Below, one piece after another: positions 48,372 through 56,720 of a stretch of 64,000 nt of DNA. Origin of the DNA: Ochrobactrum quorumnocens. Its GTDB lineage: Bacteria; Pseudomonadota; Alphaproteobacteria; Rhizobiales; Rhizobiaceae. Under the pieces are notes generated by a model. The model did no database searches, was not told where the DNA came from, and saw nothing but the letters and a program-made list of their open reading frames with translations. How positions within the stretch are numbered: the first letter of the stretch is position 1; every line of letters starts with the position of its first letter. Location of the stretch: the NCBI RefSeq assembly GCF_002278035.1, contig NZ_CP022603.1, forward strand, positions 1,183,501 to 1,247,500, read 5' to 3'. The position numbers and the translations under genes are program-made.

Positions 48372-49361
48372 TCACGCCGCCTTCGATGCATCGGCAAGTT
48401 TCTTGCGATATTCGCTGTAGGCCGCGATCAGCATGTCCTCATCACGATATTGCGGTATCCAGCCCAATTCCCGTTCGCCTTTTGAAACATCGAGAACGCA
48501 CATTTCATCGGCAATCAGATATTGCTCCGGGTCCATCAATGGCTTGTTGAGCCAATCAAGGAAGTCCAGCGTGCGCTTCACGGCCCATGCGGGGGTCGGC
48601 ACCAGAATGGATTTTGATCCTGCGTGCTTGACGAGATCACCGAGCAGTTTACGCACCGGCGGCGGGTTGAGCGAGCCGAGATTATAAACCTCATTTGGAA
48701 CGCCCGCTTTATAGGCTGCATAAGCCGCCGACGCGCAATCAAACACCGATATAAACTGATAAGGGTTCTTGCCCGAGCCGATCATCGGAACCGGCAGATT
48801 ATTATCGATGAGCTTGAACAGCTTTTCGAGAATGCCAAGGCGTCCCGGTCCAATAATGAGACGCGGACGGAACAGCGAAATATTCATGCCGCGCGTGCGC
48901 CATTCAGCGGCCAGCTCCTCGGTTTTGAATTTCGACAAACCATATTCACCAAGCGGATTGCAGGGATGATCTTCTTTCTGCGGCCAGACATAGGTGTGGC
49001 CATAGACCATATCGGTCGTGAAATGCACGAGACGCTTTGCGCCCGCCTCGTCCATCGCCTTGATAATGTTTTCCGTACCGTAATAGTTGACCGGGAAGAA
49101 GAAATCGTGACGCTTGGCACGCACCTGAAGCGGCGACAGCATCTTGGCAGACAGATTATAGACCATGTCATCGGCGCGAATGCCAAGTTTGCGGATCGCC
49201 TCCGGGTCAGTCACATCGGTATGGACAAATGTCACATCGTTATAATGCGCGAGATCGCTTTTCACGATATCCGCGACAATGACTTCATGTCCATCGGCGA
49301 AAAGCATTGGAGCTAGATAGCGCCCCACAAAGCCATCGCCACCAAAAATAATATGTCTCAT
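48372..49361 (-). CDS. Extended SDR, NAD-dependent epimerase/dehydratase
   Basis: The 329-residue protein has the extended-SDR loop IFGGDGFVGRYLAPML, NVYNLSAKM-type cofactor region (VYNLSAKMLSP), VHFTTDMVYG and the catalytic YGLSK (GEYGLSKFKTEEL), then FRPRLIIGPGRLGI. It acts on a sugar nucleotide or a lipid-linked keto-sugar. In this operon it sits where a DprE2-like reductase would be needed to complete the 2'-epimerisation begun by the DprE1-like oxidase. That role is an inference, since classical DprE2 is a short SDR. Confidence 0.85.
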   Translation of the reverse strand: MRHIIFGGDGFVGRYLAPMLFADGHEVIVADIVKSDLAHYNDVTFVHTDVTDPEAIRKLGIRADDMVYNLSAKMLSPLQVRAKRHDFFFPVNYYGTENIIKAMDEAGAKRLVHFTTDMVYGHTYVWPQKEDHPCNPLGEYGLSKFKTEELAAEWRTRGMNISLFRPRLIIGPGRLGILEKLFKLIDNNLPVPMIGSGKNPYQFISVFDCASAAYAAYKAGVPNEVYNLGSLNPPPVRKLLGDLVKHAGSKSILVPTPAWAVKRTLDFLDWLNKPLMDPEQYLIADEMCVLDVSKGERELGWIPQYRDEDMLIAAYSEYRKKLADASKAA

Positions 49362-49383
49362 AATCCTGCCCCGACTTTAAAAT

Positions 49384-49487
49384 TAGAGCGCATCCCGAAA
49401 AGTGTGAGCCAGCTTTCGGATAGGATGCGCGTTAAAGTAAATAGCTAGAACGCCGATCTGATCGTATCAGATCGAAACGCGCTCTAA
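49384..49487. repeat. Intergenic palindromic repeat, copy 5
   Basis: AGAGCGCATCCCGAAAAGTG, TGAGCCAGCTTTCGGATAGG, ATGCGCGTTAAAGTAAATAG, then CGCCGATCTGATCGTATCAG-ATCGAAACGCGCTCT. The full two-hairpin form. It contains the stop codon (49484-49486) of the small transporter gene. Confidence 0.85.
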
Positions 49488-49903
49488 ACTGGCGAGCGGT
49501 CGTGAACGGCCGCATTTTGTTCGGCATTCGGCGTCTTGCCGCTCTGTGCGATCAGCACTGTTCCAATGCAAATGAAGGCGATGCCCGCAATTTTGTAGGC
49601 GCCCAGTTCTTCCTTGAACAACAGCCAAGCGAAAACTGCCACGGCAACATAGGCAAGGCTCAAAAAAGGATAGGCAAAAGACAGATCGACTTTTGAGAGC
49701 ACATACATATGTGATGCCATGGAAATCACAAACATGGTCAGACCAGCGAAAACCCACGGATTAAAAACAATCTGAAAAATCCGATAAATCAGCGTATCCG
49801 CTGTATAGCTGGCATTACTAAATGACATCATGCCATATTTGAGCAGCAACTGTGCTGCCGCGTTGGTCATGACTGTGAAGAGAATGAATGGGATATATTT
49901 CAT
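49484..49903 (-). CDS. Small four-helix transporter, EmrE/ArnE-like
   Basis: The 139-residue protein has four membrane helices and the EamA/SMR-type segments AAAQLLLKYGMM and LSFAYPFLSLAYVAVAVFAWLLFKEEL, GIAFICIGTVLIAQSG. ArnE-type proteins flip undecaprenyl-phosphate-linked aminoarabinose across the inner membrane. Here the neighbours suggest flipping of a polyprenyl-phosphate pentose. The last residues and stop are encoded next to or inside a palindromic repeat, so the C-terminus may have been altered by its insertion. Confidence 0.8.
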   Translation of the reverse strand: MKYIPFILFTVMTNAAAQLLLKYGMMSFSNASYTADTLIYRIFQIVFNPWVFAGLTMFVISMASHMYVLSKVDLSFAYPFLSLAYVAVAVFAWLLFKEELGAYKIAGIAFICIGTVLIAQSGKTPNAEQNAAVHDRSPV

Positions 49904-49918
49904 CGTCTGTCCCGTGGT

Positions 49919-51226
49919 TTAATTTTTTAATGCGGTACGCCGCCAGAAATCGGAGCAGAACCGCTCATCGCGCATGTCTTCAAGCTGCTGCCACTCTGGA
50001 AAGCCCGCCTTAAGTGTTTCAGAACTCATGCGCTGGTCCTTGTAGGGATTGACGCGCCCACCTGCTTCAATCGTCATGCTGTCAAGCTGCCCAAGCAGTT
50101 CAAGCGTCTTCTGCCCTCGATTGGGGAAATCCATCGTCAGAGTATAGCCCGGTTTCGGGAATGACAGGAGCCCCGGCGAACGCAGATCGCCAAACCGCTT
50201 CAACACCGTCAGGAAAGACGCCTGACCTGCCGCGCGGCTTGCAGCCAGCAGGGCTGGAATAACACGTTCAGCATGGTCAAACGGTATCACGCTCTGATGC
50301 TGATAAAGCCCTGCAGGGCCATAAAGTCTGTTCCAGTTACGAACCCCGTCGAGCGGATAAAAGAAACTCGCAAAGCTGACCAGATGTGGCGCCTGTTTGC
50401 GGCGTTTGGCATGGTAATAAAGATTATTGAACGCAGTCAGGCTCGGCCCGTTCAACATTGAAAACGGTAAGTCAAATGGCACGCCAAGTTTGGCTTCACC
50501 GCTCTGCCCCGCACGATTGCCATTGATCGCATGATTGCCAGTCAACAGCACGCCACGCCCCGCAGATCGACCACTCGCCAATTGATCCACCCAGGCAACC
50601 GCATATTCATTGTGGCGGTCGCAGTCTTCCGCAATCGCGAAATACTCGGACAGGTTTTGGAACGGCGTGATGCGTTCCTCAACATCGAGAGAGCCAACCG
50701 GCATCAGCCGAATACGGGCGTTGAGGATCAGCCCGGTCAGGCCCATGCCACCAATTGTTGCTGCAAAGAGTTCGGCATTTTCGGCGCTCGAACAGATGTA
50801 GTGCACACCATCAGAGCGCAGGAGCTCCAGGCTCTCCACGTGGCTGCCGAAAGTGCCGCGTAAATGATGGTTCTTGCCATGCACATCATTGGCAATCGCG
50901 CCGCCCAGTGTCACAAAACGCGTGCCTGGGGTTACAGGCAGAAAATAACCCTGTTTAGCAACTGCCTCGATAATTTCACTTAACAACACACCGCTTTCAG
51001 CTTCAAGAATACCAGTGTGAACATCAAAGCTTACGATGCGATTGTGTGGCCGCATTGATACGAGCAATCCCGCATCGTTATGGCAGCTGTCGCCATAAGA
51101 ACGACCATTGCCAAAAGCGAGCAGGCTTTCCGGGCCTTCCAATTTGGAAAACACATCATCGAACGCAACGGCGCTTCGCCTGTGGCGGTCAATGCGTCCA
51201 AAACTGTCAAACGACTGGTCCATCAT
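49919..51226 (-). CDS. DprE1-like FAD-dependent oxidase of a lipid-linked ribose
   Basis: The 435-residue protein has the vanillyl-alcohol-oxidase-type FAD fold with DprE1 features: FGNGRSYGDSCHNDAG, VTPGTRFVTLGGAIANDVHG followed by KNHHLRGTFGSHVESLELLR, and IGGMGLTGLILNARIRL. DprE1 oxidises the 2'-OH of polyprenyl-phospho-ribose as the first half of epimerisation to arabinose. Start ATG overlaps the stop of the upstream HAD-UbiA gene (51223-51226). The residue equivalent to the drug-binding Cys of mycobacterial DprE1 was not located. Confidence 0.85.
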   Translation of the reverse strand: MMDQSFDSFGRIDRHRRSAVAFDDVFSKLEGPESLLAFGNGRSYGDSCHNDAGLLVSMRPHNRIVSFDVHTGILEAESGVLLSEIIEAVAKQGYFLPVTPGTRFVTLGGAIANDVHGKNHHLRGTFGSHVESLELLRSDGVHYICSSAENAELFAATIGGMGLTGLILNARIRLMPVGSLDVEERITPFQNLSEYFAIAEDCDRHNEYAVAWVDQLASGRSAGRGVLLTGNHAINGNRAGQSGEAKLGVPFDLPFSMLNGPSLTAFNNLYYHAKRRKQAPHLVSFASFFYPLDGVRNWNRLYGPAGLYQHQSVIPFDHAERVIPALLAASRAAGQASFLTVLKRFGDLRSPGLLSFPKPGYTLTMDFPNRGQKTLELLGQLDSMTIEAGGRVNPYKDQRMSSETLKAGFPEWQQLEDMRDERFCSDFWRRTALKN

Positions 51227-52659
51227 CGCATTCCGGATACGAATAGCAGGACTGCACCAATAGCGATCACTACCTGACTGCGCCAGTCATTCGCGAGAAA
51301 CACGACGGGATCGTCGTCCATTTCCTTGCGATGCGCCAAGATCCATACGCGGATGATGATGTAGAGAACGATGGGTACCAGCGGCCAGATCAGCCATGGA
51401 TAGGTATAAAGCTGCTGGACAGCGGCGCTGTTGATGTAAAGCGCCAGAACCACCACGGCAGTAAAGCCGGAAGCCACACCGCTCTGGCCGACAATGTCCC
51501 TGTCTTCGGGACGATAACCTCGGCCCGCGATACGGTCCTTTTCTGTAACCGTCGAATGTTGCAATTCGACATAGCGTTTCACCAGCGCCAGCGAGAGGAA
51601 GAAGAACATCGCAAACGCCATCAGCCAGAATGATTGCGGAATTTCGGTTGCCGCCGTGCCACCGAGCAGCCGCAAAGTATAAAGCGCCGCAAGGCAGATG
51701 ACATCAACCAGCAATGCCCGCTTCAGCACGAGCGAATAGGCCGTCGTGGCAACCAGATAGAGACCTATAACAAGCGCAAAAATCGGCGGCAGGAAAAAGC
51801 AGGTCGCGGCTGCAATCAACAAAAGCAGCGCTGACACCTTGAGCCCGAATGGAATGCTCAATGCACCACTTGCGAAGGGGCGCGAACGCTTTCTGGCATG
51901 CTGGCGATCAAGCGGCAGATCAATGATATCATTGAGAATATAGATCGCCGAGGCGGCCGCAGAAAACGCGATAAACGCGAGGATAGAAGCCAGAAACACC
52001 TCGGGAAAGAAGATGGTGTGAGCGAGGATTGCGGGAACAAAAACCAGAAGGTTTTTAAGCCATTGATGGACTCGCAGCATTTTCAAGTATGGCTTGATGC
52101 CCGCAGCCCTTTTCACAAAAAGCCGACTACCATTGGCTTTCTGAAAATGCGCAGCTGCCCGATCCGGGGCAACGACAATAACGTCCCGTGCAGCTTCGAA
52201 GACGGCTATATCGGCGCGGTCGTTACCCGCATAGTCAAAACCTTTCGGGCCGTAATGTTCTGTAAGAGCCCGCGCTTTACGATGCGAAGAAAGATTGTTT
52301 TTGCCAGTCGTGGCCAAAACAGCCTCAAAAATACCGAGCTCCGAAGCAACCGCTTGCGCCAGTGGCTCTGCTGCTGCGGTCGCCAGAACCAGTCTGCGCC
52401 CATTGGCATGTTCCTGAAGAAGATAATCAAGAAACTCCTGACGATAGGGCAACAATGAAGCATCAATGACGATGCGGCGCGCAATTTGCTGCTTGAGATG
52501 GGCCTTGCCGGACAAGAGCCAGATCGGCATCAGGAAAAGATAAAGCGGGTTCTTCTTCAGAAGAACGAAAGCGCTTTCCCAAAGCAAATCCGTAGCGACG
52601 AGCGTCCCGTCGAGATCCACGGCCAAAGGCAATTTCTGGCTCTTTAGCCGCTCATCCAT
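51223..52659 (-). CDS. HAD phosphatase-UbiA prenyltransferase fusion (polyprenyl-phosphate phosphoribosyltransferase type)
   Basis: The 478-residue protein has an N-terminal HAD domain (residues 10-195; DLDGTLVATDLLW for motif I, FDYAGNDRADIAVFEAA for the last motif) and a C-terminal UbiA membrane domain (from about 205, nine helices). The UbiA signature reads NDIIDLPLDRQHARKRSRPFASG (two pieces, N-D-x-x-D-x-x-x-D then R-x-K-R-x-R-P-x-A-x-G), matching the decaprenyl-phosphate phosphoribosyltransferase branch. Predicted reaction: polyprenyl phosphate plus PRPP gives polyprenyl-phospho-5-phosphoribose. The fused HAD domain could then remove the 5-phosphate. First gene of the five-gene operon. 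Confidence 0.85.
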   Translation of the reverse strand: MDERLKSQKLPLAVDLDGTLVATDLLWESAFVLLKKNPLYLFLMPIWLLSGKAHLKQQIARRIVIDASLLPYRQEFLDYLLQEHANGRRLVLATAAAEPLAQAVASELGIFEAVLATTGKNNLSSHRKARALTEHYGPKGFDYAGNDRADIAVFEAARDVIVVAPDRAAAHFQKANGSRLFVKRAAGIKPYLKMLRVHQWLKNLLVFVPAILAHTIFFPEVFLASILAFIAFSAAASAIYILNDIIDLPLDRQHARKRSRPFASGALSIPFGLKVSALLLLIAAATCFFLPPIFALVIGLYLVATTAYSLVLKRALLVDVICLAALYTLRLLGGTAATEIPQSFWLMAFAMFFFLSLALVKRYVELQHSTVTEKDRIAGRGYRPEDRDIVGQSGVASGFTAVVVLALYINSAAVQQLYTYPWLIWPLVPIVLYIIIRVWILAHRKEMDDDPVVFLANDWRSQVVIAIGAVLLFVSGMR

Positions 52660-52956
52660 TTTTCGTCATTACCCTCAAACCCGCCCCCGGAAACTCTCGT
52701 CGGCCAGGCCCCCTTGGCAACACACAAGACGAAAGTACAAATGAACAATGATTAATCTTCGCTACAATCGATAATTGTTATTGATGGGCTTGTCTCTACC
52801 AAACTGCCCTTTAAGCAATCGCTACGAGTTTTGGTTAATAAACGCGCCATCCTACATAATTGCTGGTCTATCTTTTCATCGCGTAATATAAGGCGTTGAT
52901 TATTTTCCAGCTTGATCTGCGCTTACAGCAGGAACGCCTCAGGTTTAGAACCGACC
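52660..52956. promoter_or_regulatory. Divergent promoter region
   Basis: About 300 bp between the lipid-pentose operon (minus) and the PAS-GGDEF gene (plus). It is A/T-rich and should contain both promoters. I saw no specific operator. Confidence 0.4.
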
Positions 52957-54423
52957 ATGAATATTGAATCTGCCGTGAATGACGGTGCCAATGTCTTTGA
53001 ACTGGCACCAATTTCCCTGTGGCTTGAAGACTATAGCGGATTGCGTGTGCAATTCGAACAATGGCGTGCGCTCGGTGTTACTGACCTTGGAGCCTTCCTG
53101 AAAGAAGACACGAGCCGCTTGCGCATCTGCACAAGCCTGATCCGTGTCATCAAAGTCAATCGCAAAACCTTGTCTCTGTATGAGGCGCGAGACGTCAATC
53201 ATCTGATAGAGAATCTCGATCATGTATTCCGCGACGACATGCTCGATCCGCACATTGATGAGATGATGCAGCTCTGGAACGGCGGCAACGCTTTCATGAG
53301 CGATACAGTGAATTATTCCCTAGGCGGCAAGCGTCTCGACATCCAGCTCAAAGGCGTGGTTTTGCCCGGCCATGAGGAAAGCTGGGATCGCGTTCTCTTG
53401 TCCATCGAAGACGTGACAGCGCGTGAAGAGGCGCGACGCCAGCAAAACAAGCACAAGCAGCACGCAGAAGGCCTGTTTGAGCATTCGCCTGTCTCGCTTT
53501 GGGTGGAAGACTTCAGCCGTATCAAACAGCTGATGAACGATATCCGCGAGCGCGGCATTGTTGATTTCCGCGTTTTCACCGATGTACATCCGGAATTCGT
53601 CCGCCAATGCATGAGCGAAATCCGTGTTTTGGATATCAATCGGGAGACGCTCGAACTGTTTCTTGCACCGGACAAACAGACACTTCTGCAAAACCTGCCG
53701 AATGTTTTTAAAGCCGATATGGAAACCAATTTCCGCGAGCAACTGATTGATCTCTGGAATGGCGTGCTGTTTCAGCGCCGTGAAGTTGTCAATTATGCAC
53801 TCGACGGAACCGAACGACATTTGCTCCTGCAGTTCTCGGTTCTACCAGGCCATGAAGAAGACTGGTCGCTGGTTCAGGTCGCACTTGCTGACATTACTGC
53901 ACGCAAGAAAGCCGAAGCCTATCTTGAATATCTTGGCAAGCATGATGTGCTGACCAAACTGCATAATCGTGCCTTCTATGTTGATGAATTGAACCGTCTT
54001 GAGCGCAAGGGACACGCACTTGTCTCAATCATCATCATCGATCTCAATGGCTTGAAGGCGGCCAATGACCAACTTGGACATGCGAGTGGCGACGGCTTGT
54101 TGCGCCGCATCGGTGAAGTGCTGAATGAGGCCGTGAAGCTACCGGGACACGCTGCCCGTATTGGCGGCGACGAGTTCGCAGTGGTGCTGCCGTATGTCGA
54201 TGAACGCGGTGCAGAGGCCGTCATGGAAGATATTCGTCGACTGGTCGATATCAATAATCAGTATTATTCACAGCTGAAAATCGAACTCTCGATGGGATCT
54301 GCCACCAGCATGCCCGGCGAAAAACTGGAAACAGTCGCCAAGCGCGCCGATCTTCTGATGTATGAGGACAAGCGCAAGCATTACTCGGCGGAAGCTCTGC
54401 GAAAGTCGCAGCTGCCGCTGTAG
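52957..54423 (+). CDS. Tandem PAS-like domains with GGDEF (diguanylate cyclase)
   Basis: From ATG 52957 the 488-residue protein has two homologous sensor repeats of about 135 residues: FELAPISLWLEDYSGLRVQF and LFEHSPVSLWVEDFSRIKQL begin them, and VVLPGHEESWDRVLLSIEDV and SVLPGHEEDWSLVQVALADI end them. A GGDEF domain follows (KHDVLTKLHNRAFY, IIIIDLNGLKAANDQLGH, RIGGDEFAVVLPY). The inhibitory-site position reads KLPG, not RxxD. There are no membrane helices, so it is cytoplasmic. It makes cyclic di-GMP in response to whatever the repeats bind. A TTG at 52912 could add 15 residues, but ATG 52957 looks better. Confidence 0.9.
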   Translation: MNIESAVNDGANVFELAPISLWLEDYSGLRVQFEQWRALGVTDLGAFLKEDTSRLRICTSLIRVIKVNRKTLSLYEARDVNHLIENLDHVFRDDMLDPHIDEMMQLWNGGNAFMSDTVNYSLGGKRLDIQLKGVVLPGHEESWDRVLLSIEDVTAREEARRQQNKHKQHAEGLFEHSPVSLWVEDFSRIKQLMNDIRERGIVDFRVFTDVHPEFVRQCMSEIRVLDINRETLELFLAPDKQTLLQNLPNVFKADMETNFREQLIDLWNGVLFQRREVVNYALDGTERHLLLQFSVLPGHEEDWSLVQVALADITARKKAEAYLEYLGKHDVLTKLHNRAFYVDELNRLERKGHALVSIIIIDLNGLKAANDQLGHASGDGLLRRIGEVLNEAVKLPGHAARIGGDEFAVVLPYVDERGAEAVMEDIRRLVDINNQYYSQLKIELSMGSATSMPGEKLETVAKRADLLMYEDKRKHYSAEALRKSQLPL

Positions 54424-54442
54424 AGCGGTTCACTCTTTTGGC

Positions 54443-55039
54443 TCAAATGCTCTCATCATCAAACTTGATGACCGTCTTGCCACGCGTGAGATCGGTGACG
54501 AGCTGGGCCAGTTCACCGTGAACAATGAGCGGCATGGTGCCCGTCATTTCCACACCGGTGCCTGTGAAATTCTCGTTCGCAATCGTGACATGCTCGACTG
54601 CGGTCAGGCGAGCCTTGAGGAGTGAGTGATCTGAAAAATCGCAAGCCAGCGCGAAGCCGATCACCGGGATCACTTCAGTTTTCTCGGCTTGCCGCAGGCA
54701 CATCGCAGCCGTACCGCCATAAGCCCGCATCAAACCGCCACTGCCTAGCAGTATGCCCCCGAACCAACGCGTTACGACCACAGCAATATTATCAAGCTGT
54801 TGCCCATCAATCGCTTGTAGAATGGGTTTACCCGCCGTACCACTCGGCTCTCCATCATCGCTGAAGCGATAATTCTGCCCCGTGCGCCACGCCCAGCAAT
54901 TATGGTTCGCGGCAAGATCGGAATGCTCAGTCAGAAAATCCTTCGCAGCCTGTTCATTCGCCACGGGTGCAGCAATGGCCAGAAACCGGCTCTTCTTGAT
55001 CTCCTGCGTGACAGTTTCAATGCGGCTGATGGTGAACAT
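54443..55039 (-). CDS. YigZ/IMPACT-family protein
   Basis: From ATG 55039 the 198-residue protein shows the UPF0029 pattern: KKSRFLAIAAPVANEQAAKDFL, NHNCWAWRTG, and SDDGEPSGTAGKPILQAIDG followed by VVTRWFGGILLGSGGLMRAYG. YigZ-like proteins are cytoplasmic and have been linked to translation or stress control through homology with IMPACT, but no firm activity is agreed. The gene is alone on the minus strand. Confidence 0.9.
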   Translation of the reverse strand: MFTISRIETVTQEIKKSRFLAIAAPVANEQAAKDFLTEHSDLAANHNCWAWRTGQNYRFSDDGEPSGTAGKPILQAIDGQQLDNIAVVVTRWFGGILLGSGGLMRAYGGTAAMCLRQAEKTEVIPVIGFALACDFSDHSLLKARLTAVEHVTIANENFTGTGVEMTGTMPLIVHGELAQLVTDLTRGKTVIKFDDESI

Positions 55040-55209
55040 GGCTTTCCTGCAAAAGGTATTTCGGGGGCCTAGCATTTTACGTTGCGGATGACGACCCCTT
55101 ATGCCCGCGTTAGCATTGCACACATTCAAACTTGGGTATAAGGCAATGAAAAATGAGCCGCACTTCCTGCCTGCCGCTCACCCCTGCCGAAAATATGAAA
55201 GGTCCGCCG

Positions 55210-56499
55210 ATGTTCGATTTGATTGTGAGAAACGCCAATCTTCCCGACGGACGTGAAAAGCAGGACATTCTGATCAAGGACGGCAAGATTGCCGATATCG
55301 TCCCTTCCAAGGGCGAGCATCAGGCAGCCAGAGAAATTGATGCTTCCAACCGTCTGGTGACACCGCCTTTCGTCGATCCGCATTTCCATATGGACGCGAC
55401 CTTGTCGCTCGGCCTGCCACGCCTCAATCGTTCTGGCACGCTACTGGAAGGCATCGCGCTTTGGGGCGAATTGAAGCCCATGCTAACCGTTGAAGCCATG
55501 GTCGAGCGCGCTTTGCGCTATTGCGATCTGGCGGTCAGCCAAGGTTTGCTTGCCATCCGCAGCCATGTCGATGTTAGCGATCCGCGTCTGCTCACTGCAG
55601 CCGCGATGATCGAAGTTCGCGAAAAGGTGAAGCCTTATATTGACCTCCAGCTCGTGGCCTTCCCGCAGGACGGTTATTACCGCTCGCCAGGCGCGGTTGA
55701 GCTGGTCAATCGTTCGCTCGATATGGGCCTTGATGTTGTGGGCGGTATTCCGCATTTTGAACGTACCATGGCCGATGGCGCAGCATCCCTTGAAGAACTC
55801 TGCCGCATTGCTGCCGAACGTGGCCTGCCCGTTGATATCCACTGCGATGAGACCGACGATCCAATGTCACGCCATGTCGAGACGCTGGCGGCGCAGACAA
55901 TGCGTTTCGGTCTTCAGGGCCGCGTATCCGGCTCGCACCTCACTTCCATGCATTCCATGGACAATTATTACGTCTCCAAGCTCATTCCGCTGATTGCGGA
56001 AGCTCAGATGAACGCTATTCCGAACCCGCTGATCAACATCACGTTGCAGGGCCGCGCCGACACTTATCCGAAGCGTCGTGGCATGACCCGTGTACCGGAA
56101 CTGATGGCGGCAGGCGTGAATGTCGCCTTCGGCCACGACTGCGTTATGGACCCTTGGTATTCAATGGGTTCTGGTGACATGCTCGAAGTCGGACACATGG
56201 CCGTTCATGTGGCGCAGATGACATCAATTGAAGGCAAGAAGCAGGTCTTCAATTCTCTCACTGTCAATTCAGCGAAGGCGCTTGGCCTCGAAGGCTACGG
56301 CCTTGAAAAAGGCTGCAATGCAGATTTCGTGGTGCTTCAGGCACGCGACCCGCTGGAAGCGCTGCGCCTTAAGGCCAACCGCCTGACTGTCGTCAAGCGC
56401 GGCAAGATCATCGCCGAGACCCCACAACGGATCAGCACTCTCAACCTCGAAGGCCGTCCGTCTTCGGTTGACGGTGCGGAATACGCGCCCATCGGCTAA
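55210..56499 (+). CDS. CodA-like cytosine/N-heterocycle deaminase (amidohydrolase)
   Basis: From ATG 55210 the 429-residue protein is a metal amidohydrolase of the cytosine-deaminase branch: VDPHFHMDATLSLGLPRLN (His-x-His), DIHCDETDDPMSRHVETLA (His, Glu), SHLTSMHSM (His) and FGHDCVMDPWYSMGSGDMLE (catalytic Asp). CodA removes the amino group of cytosine; relatives act on other ring amines. An ATG at 55195 is possible, but AAAGGT lies at fitting distance for 55210. It precedes the nucleoside-type ABC cluster and probably acts on what that imports. Confidence 0.88.
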   Translation: MFDLIVRNANLPDGREKQDILIKDGKIADIVPSKGEHQAAREIDASNRLVTPPFVDPHFHMDATLSLGLPRLNRSGTLLEGIALWGELKPMLTVEAMVERALRYCDLAVSQGLLAIRSHVDVSDPRLLTAAAMIEVREKVKPYIDLQLVAFPQDGYYRSPGAVELVNRSLDMGLDVVGGIPHFERTMADGAASLEELCRIAAERGLPVDIHCDETDDPMSRHVETLAAQTMRFGLQGRVSGSHLTSMHSMDNYYVSKLIPLIAEAQMNAIPNPLINITLQGRADTYPKRRGMTRVPELMAAGVNVAFGHDCVMDPWYSMGSGDMLEVGHMAVHVAQMTSIEGKKQVFNSLTVNSAKALGLEGYGLEKGCNADFVVLQARDPLEALRLKANRLTVVKRGKIIAETPQRISTLNLEGRPSSVDGAEYAPIG

Positions 56500-56720
56500 C
56501 AATATCAAGAGTTTCGACCTATCCGACATGTCGCTGGATAAAAGAACCGGAACAGTCGCGGCGGAAAACCTATGCCTAATTTTGAGGCCGCAAGCTAATT
56601 CGCTTGAATTCGAGGCAGATTGAGCAAAGATATGAACCGTTGCTCAGTCAATCTACTCACGCAAAACGAAGCAACCGGCTGCACTTCCCGGCGCGCTGAA
56701 AACACTCAAGAGGGGTTCTC

